DNA of 64,000 nt, taken from positions 1 through 64,000 of the forward strand of contig JAIUML010000023.1 of the NCBI GenBank assembly GCA_022565595.1, written 5' to 3'. The DNA comes from Saccharospirillum sp. (GTDB lineage: Bacteria; Pseudomonadota; Gammaproteobacteria; Pseudomonadales; Natronospirillaceae). Under the pieces are notes generated by a model. That model worked only from the letters and a program-made list of their open reading frames with translations. It did no database searches and was not told the DNA's origin. This document shows, piece after piece, positions 60,042-64,000 of this stretch (position 1 is the stretch's first letter; each line of letters begins with the position of its first letter). Position numbers and translations under genes: made by a program.

Positions 60042-60788
60042 ATGGCCCGGCTCGTACTGTTCAATAAACCCTTCCAGGTCTTGACCCAATTTACTGACGA
60101 CTGTGGCCGCCCTACCCTGGCTGACTACCTTGCCATTCCGGGAGTCTATGCTGCCGGACGACTGGACTATGACTCAGAGGGACTGCTGTTGCTGACGGAT
60201 GATGGCGGGCTGATCCATCAATTGGCCAGCCCGGCATCCGGCACAGCCAAGGTTTATTATGCTCAAGTGGAAGGCCAGCCAACAGAGGCTGATCTGAAGC
60301 CTCTGCGCAAGGGGGTCGTGCTAAAAGACGGGCCCACCTTGCCGGCAGAGGTACAGTGCGTACCAGAGCCGGAATGGTTGTGGGCGCGAACGCCTCCGAT
60401 ACGCGAGCGCAAGCAGATCCCCACTCAATGGCTCAGGCTTGTCATTACCGAGGGGCGTAACCGCCAGGTACGCCGAATGACGGCTCATATCGGCTTTCCA
60501 ACCTTGCGCCTTATTCGCTGGTCGATTGGCCCCTACTCTCTGGCCGGGCTGGATTCGGGTGCTCACAGCCAGACAGACATCGAGGCAGTGGCAGGCAAGT
60601 CATCCGCATCTAAAAATCGAAAAAAAAGGCGCTCAACAGGCGCCTTTACGGGTCAAGCAGATGCCGTTAAACCTCAGGGCTTACGTCGGCGTCGTAGTCC
60701 ACATCCTCGTAACCAAAGCCAAACAGCTGGAAAAACTCCTTCTGATAGCCCTCGAAGTCGGTCAGGTCGGTCAGGTTCTCGGTTGTGA
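60042..60788 (+). CDS. rluE: 23S rRNA pseudouridine synthase RluE, with read-through C terminus
   Basis: 248 codons. The RsuA/RluB-type catalytic domain is complete: [19 protein letters not shown] (catalytic Asp in GRLDYDSEG) and [26 protein letters not shown]. Its expected end is about residue 185-195. The frame then continues across a terminator-like hairpin and 122 bp into the antisense of fabV, encoding a basic tail rich in Arg/Ser. A TAA sits in another frame at 60611-60613, so a small frameshift or sequencing error at the 3' end is likely. Order icd / rluE / nudJ / mnmA as in E. coli, with fabV inserted. Confidence 0.85.
   Translation: MARLVLFNKPFQVLTQFTDDCGRPTLADYLAIPGVYAAGRLDYDSEGLLLLTDDGGLIHQLASPASGTAKVYYAQVEGQPTEADLKPLRKGVVLKDGPTLPAEVQCVPEPEWLWARTPPIRERKQIPTQWLRLVITEGRNRQVRRMTAHIGFPTLRLIRWSIGPYSLAGLDSGAHSQTDIEAVAGKSSASKNRKKRRSTGAFTGQADAVKPQGLRRRRSPHPRNQSQTAGKTPSDSPRSRSGRSGSRL
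60618..60647 (-). terminator. Terminator of fabV inside the rluE frame
   Basis: Stem AAAGGCGC / GCGCCTTT (60625-60632 and 60640-60647). On the minus strand it is followed by a T8 run, 20 bp after the fabV stop. On the plus strand only TTT follows. Confidence 0.75.
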
Positions 60789-61842
60789 CCTGGTGCCACA
60801 AGGCTTCGACCTTGCCCTGAACCTCGTCGGTCAGCTCTTTCAGATCAACTCGTACCCGACCAGACTCATCCAGCGTCAGCTCACCATCGCCATAGAGCTC
60901 GCCGGTCAATAGCTGGTGAATCTGCTCGATACAACCTTCATGGGTGCCCTGCTCTTTCATGACGCGATACAGCAGAGAAATGTAGAGTGGCATGACTGGA
61001 ATGGCCGAACTGGATTGCGTTACAACGGCCTTCAAAACGGATACGCGTGCGTCGCCGTTCAGCGGCTTCAGCTTTGCCTGAATGGCAGTTGCCGCCCGGT
61101 CCAGATCTTCCTTGGCTTTGCCAATGGTCGCCTTGCCGTAAATTGGGAATGTCAGCTCACGACCAATATAGGTATAGGCCGTCGTTTTAGCGTTCTCTGC
61201 CAGCACATTGGCTTCCAGCAAGGCATTGATCCAGAGCTCCCAGTCTTCGCCGCCCATCACCTTGACCGTACTGGCAATTTCCTCGTCACTGGCCGGTTCC
61301 AGACTGATTTCGCTGACTTCGCGTGTATCTGTATTCAGTGTTTTGCGCGATACCGGCTCACCTATGGGTTTGAGCACGGAGGAGTAGACTTCACCGTTGT
61401 CCGGGTCTTTGCGGCGTGGCGAGGCCAGGCTGTAGACCACCAGGTCAATCTTGCCCAGGTTCGCTTTAATTTCAGCGATGACATCGGCTTTGGCCTCGTG
61501 ACTGAAAGCGTCCATGTTCATTGACTTGGCGTACAGACCTTCGGCGCTGGCCGCCGTCTCAAACGCTCGGGTGTTATACCAGCCCGCCGATGCAGGACGG
61601 CGCTCCGTTGGCTCCTTCTCGAACATGACGCCTAGGGTATTGGCCTTGTGACCAAAGGCCGAAACAATACGAGAGGCCAGGCCATAGCCGGTTGAACAGC
61701 CGATCACCAGAACATTTTTCGGCCCTTGTGCAGAGGCTGAATGCTGTTTAACGTAATCGATCTGGTCCTGCACATTACGGGCGCATCCGGTTGGATGGGC
61801 CGTGGTGCAGATAAAGCCACGAACTTTGGGTTGTATGATCAT
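60667..61842 (-). CDS. fabV: FabV-type NADH-dependent enoyl-ACP/enoyl-CoA reductase
   Basis: 391 residues. The N-terminal [22 protein letters not shown] and the NADH fold [12 protein letters not shown] are FabV hallmarks, as is the extended Y-x8-K motif in [20 protein letters not shown]. It completes the elongation cycle of fatty-acid synthesis; FabV proteins are usually resistant to triclosan. Its 3' end overlaps the rluE frame by 122 bp. Confidence 0.93.
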   Translation of the reverse strand: MIIQPKVRGFICTTAHPTGCARNVQDQIDYVKQHSASAQGPKNVLVIGCSTGYGLASRIVSAFGHKANTLGVMFEKEPTERRPASAGWYNTRAFETAASAEGLYAKSMNMDAFSHEAKADVIAEIKANLGKIDLVVYSLASPRRKDPDNGEVYSSVLKPIGEPVSRKTLNTDTREVSEISLEPASDEEIASTVKVMGGEDWELWINALLEANVLAENAKTTAYTYIGRELTFPIYGKATIGKAKEDLDRAATAIQAKLKPLNGDARVSVLKAVVTQSSSAIPVMPLYISLLYRVMKEQGTHEGCIEQIHQLLTGELYGDGELTLDESGRVRVDLKELTDEVQGKVEALWHQVTTENLTDLTDFEGYQKEFFQLFGFGYEDVDYDADVSPEV

Positions 61843-61985
61843 CTCGAGGTTCCTTCAGTCTTCTGGTATTGCAAAACGGCAATCATACCCACAAAACCCT
61901 GTTCCAGGCAGCTGAACAATGCAAGAATCCTTGCACAAGTGTTATGAACTGCACGAAATACCCCTTTTTGAAGGCAAAAAAGACA

Positions 61986-62438
61986 ATGGAACCCTACCCT
62001 CACCTGACGGTGGCAGTCCTGGTCACCGACAACGACAATCGGATACTAATGGTCAATGAAATGGAAGACGGACGCAGTGTCTGGAACCAGCCGGCTGGCC
62101 ATGTCGAGTATGGTGAAGACCTGAAACAGGCAGCCATTCGCGAAGCGCTGGAAGAAACGAGACATGAGGTGAGGCTGACCGGGCTACTGGGCATCTACCA
62201 GACGCGCAACCTGGCCGCCAATCGCCACTATGTCAGGCTTTGTTTTCACGCCGAATCCCTGGGCCTGGTTGAAAAGGCCACCCTGGATACCGATATTATC
62301 GAAGCGAGGTGGCTGAATATAGATGATATACTGGCGGGCAAATACCCCTTGCGTCATCCAACCGTACAGCAATGCCTGGTCGATTTCCGCAACGGGCAGT
62401 GTTTTCCCATGCAGTGCCTGAGCCCATTTTCCAGCTGA
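61986..62438 (+). CDS. nudJ: NUDIX hydrolase NudJ
   Basis: 150 residues from the ATG at 61986 with GAAGG upstream; the longer frame from 61869 is rejected. Nudix box lies within GHVEYGEDLKQAAIREALEETRHEV (residues about 38-62). In E. coli NudJ dephosphorylates thiamine precursor pyrophosphates and nucleoside triphosphates. Placed just before mnmA as in E. coli. Confidence 0.88.
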   Translation: MEPYPHLTVAVLVTDNDNRILMVNEMEDGRSVWNQPAGHVEYGEDLKQAAIREALEETRHEVRLTGLLGIYQTRNLAANRHYVRLCFHAESLGLVEKATLDTDIIEARWLNIDDILAGKYPLRHPTVQQCLVDFRNGQCFPMQCLSPFSS

Positions 62439-62459
62439 ACCACGGAGCCTTTCAGTTTT

Positions 62460-63560
62460 ATGAATACCCCTGCCAATACCAAAGTCATCGTCGGCATGTC
62501 AGGTGGCGTTGACTCTTCCGTTACCGCCGCCTTGTTACTGGAGGCCGGATATCAGGTAGAGGGGCTCTTCATGAAAAACTGGGACGAAGACGACGGCACC
62601 GAATACTGCACCGCCAAGGCCGACCTGGCCGACGCCCAGGCCGTCGCAGACCGGCTGGGCATCCACTTGCATAAAGCCAACTTCGCTGCAGAATACTGGG
62701 ACAACGTGTTCGAGCATTTTCTGGAAGAATACCAGGCCGGACGCACACCGAACCCGGATATCCTCTGTAACCGGGAAATCAAATTCAAGGCCTTTCTGGA
62801 CTACGCCCTGGTACTCGGTGCCGACAAGATCGCCACCGGCCACTACGCCAGAACGGCCAGCGGCAGCGATGGCAAAGCCCAGTTGCTGCGCGGCATAGAC
62901 GCCAACAAGGATCAATCCTACTTCCTGCACGCCGTTGGCCACGAACAACTGGGGAAAACCCTCTTTCCACTGGGCGACATGGAAAAGCCGGAAGTCCGCG
63001 CCCTGGCGGAGCGCCTGGATCTGGCCACAGCAAAGAAAAAGGACAGCACCGGTATCTGCTTTATCGGTGAGCGCCGTTTCAGTGACTTCCTCAAGCAATA
63101 CCTGCCCGCACAGCCTGGTGATATAAAAACCCTGGAAGGCGAAGTAATAGGCAAACATCAAGGCCTGATGTATTACACCCTCGGCCAACGCCAGGGCCTT
63201 GGCATAGGTGGCACCGCCAATCATGACGAAGCGCCCTGGTTTGTCGCCGGAAAAGACCTCGAACACAACGTACTGCTGGTGGTACAAGGTACCGATAACC
63301 CGGCACTGTTTTCACAACATATGGCACTGGGCCGACAATACTGGGTGGCAGGTGAAGCACCGAGCCTCCCCTTTCGCGCCAGTTGTAAACATCGCTATCG
63401 GCAGCCCGACCAGAGGTGTGAATTGATACCCACCGAGTCAGGCATTCAAGTCCGTTTCGATCAACCACAGCGAGCCATAACACCCGGTCAGTCGGCGGTA
63501 TTCTACGATGGCGATCAATGCCTCGGCGGAGCCATTATCGAGCGCAGTTGGAACGAATAA
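62460..63560 (+). CDS. mnmA: tRNA 2-thiouridine synthase MnmA
   Basis: 366 residues. PP-loop SGGVDS at 14-19 activates U34 with ATP. Catalytic C103 (ILCNREIKF) and C200 ([11 protein letters not shown]) match E. coli C102/C199, the latter carrying the persulfide received from TusE. It works on Lys, Glu and Gln tRNAs. Its sulfur donors TusBCDE are encoded at 37153-38485 in this window. Confidence 0.96.
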   Translation: MNTPANTKVIVGMSGGVDSSVTAALLLEAGYQVEGLFMKNWDEDDGTEYCTAKADLADAQAVADRLGIHLHKANFAAEYWDNVFEHFLEEYQAGRTPNPDILCNREIKFKAFLDYALVLGADKIATGHYARTASGSDGKAQLLRGIDANKDQSYFLHAVGHEQLGKTLFPLGDMEKPEVRALAERLDLATAKKKDSTGICFIGERRFSDFLKQYLPAQPGDIKTLEGEVIGKHQGLMYYTLGQRQGLGIGGTANHDEAPWFVAGKDLEHNVLLVVQGTDNPALFSQHMALGRQYWVAGEAPSLPFRASCKHRYRQPDQRCELIPTESGIQVRFDQPQRAITPGQSAVFYDGDQCLGGAIIERSWNE

Positions 63561-63612
63561 TCAACCTTAAAAAACACACTTACACCATTGATTTATAAGG
63601 CATTTAATCTAT

Positions 63613-64000
63613 ATGGATGCATTTTCCAATCAGGTTCTCTCACTGGCCGGTGTTTTTCAATCCGCTCTTTATGTGGAGCGTCTGGCACGTAATGGCAGCC
63701 TTGATGGCGAAGACATGGCGCGCTGCATCCGCAGCGTATTGAACCTGAACCCGGAGTCCGTTGAAGCCATCTATGAAGGCATTGAAGGTAACCAGGCCGG
63801 GCTTGAAGGCCTTGGTAAGGTATTATCCAAACGAGGCGATGGTGTTTCCCAGGAAGTCGTTCGCTATGCCATGGGCATTTTGCATGCGCAACGCAAACTT
63901 ATGAATCGCAGCGACCTGATGGAAACTCTCGGCAAAACTCTTGATCGAGCAGCAGACCAGTATCGTTATTTTGACGACCCCTTACATGAAGCCGTCGTCG
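63613..64000 (+). CDS. hflD: HflD-family protein, truncated by window edge
   Basis: 129 codons of the N-terminal part are visible: MDAFSNQVLSLAGVFQSALYVERLA and the helical repeat RSVLNLNPESVEAIYEG. E. coli HflD binds the lambda CII protein and lies after mnmA, before purB, as expected here. ATAAGG is 12 bp upstream. The C terminus is outside the window. Confidence 0.9.
   Translation, partial: MDAFSNQVLSLAGVFQSALYVERLARNGSLDGEDMARCIRSVLNLNPESVEAIYEGIEGNQAGLEGLGKVLSKRGDGVSQEVVRYAMGILHAQRKLMNRSDLMETLGKTLDRAADQYRYFDDPLHEAVV

Overview
The window reads as chromosomal DNA from a gammaproteobacterium, probably marine and of the Oceanospirillales/Saccharospirillum-Reinekea type. This is inferred from gene content and order only; no rRNA or other taxonomic marker is present. 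The right half (about 36.3-64 kb) keeps an order I know from Pseudomonas and relatives: yccA, tusDCBE, a TrpD2-like gene, cysG, serS, crcB, rarA, lolA, ftsK, aat, bpt, infA, clpA/clpS, cspD, icd, then rluE, nudJ, mnmA and hflD. No rRNA, tRNA or CRISPR array was seen.

Layout. 0-0.13 kb: right end of an IS66-family element, inserted into the 3' end of a YiiX-like hydrolase gene. 1-2.1 kb: TetR regulator plus DUF1285 protein. 2.2-5.8 kb: electron-transfer flavoprotein system (etfD divergent from etfBA). 6.2-16 kb: hybrid histidine kinase with degenerate ATP-binding features, then a type II secretion operon gspEFGHIJKLM without gspC or gspD. 16-28.8 kb: housekeeping and accessory genes: glutathione reductase, DUF2058 protein, an orphan tyrosine recombinase, a phosphatase, a NarL-type two-component pair, a MatP-like protein, an SLC13/TrkA-C permease, a YedK/HMCES-type DNA-protein crosslinking enzyme, a cytochrome c lipoprotein, a GNAT acetyltransferase, tdk and xthA. 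28.8-36.1 kb: M16C peptidase, rapA, a LiuC-like enoyl-CoA hydratase and psrA. 36.4-39.5 kb: yccA, the tus sulfur relay and a TrpD2-like gene. 39.6-45.3 kb: small membrane protein and a four-gene module encoding an acetyl-CoA synthetase-like ligase, a fused E1 alpha/beta dehydrogenase, a lipoyl E2 acyltransferase and a dedicated acyl carrier protein. 45.3-64 kb: the conserved core block.

Two themes connect distant genes. First, a PsrA orthologue (35.5-36.1 kb) has a near-perfect AAAC-N4-GTTT operator before its own gene. Matching operators lie on the etfBA promoter and before the neighbouring enoyl-CoA hydratase, which gives a fatty-acid/ETF regulon readable inside the window. Second, TusBCDE and their sulfur acceptor MnmA are both here and together make the 2-thiouridine of tRNA wobble U34.

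The best candidate for an undescribed system is the ligase/E1/E2/ACP module. Its four genes overlap at every junction. It has no E3 and no phosphopantetheinyl transferase of its own, and it appears inserted into an otherwise conserved gene order. A large inverted repeat made of two FNR/ANR-like boxes lies in front of it. A plausible but untested idea is that the E2 or the ligase charges the dedicated ACP instead of, or as well as, free CoA.
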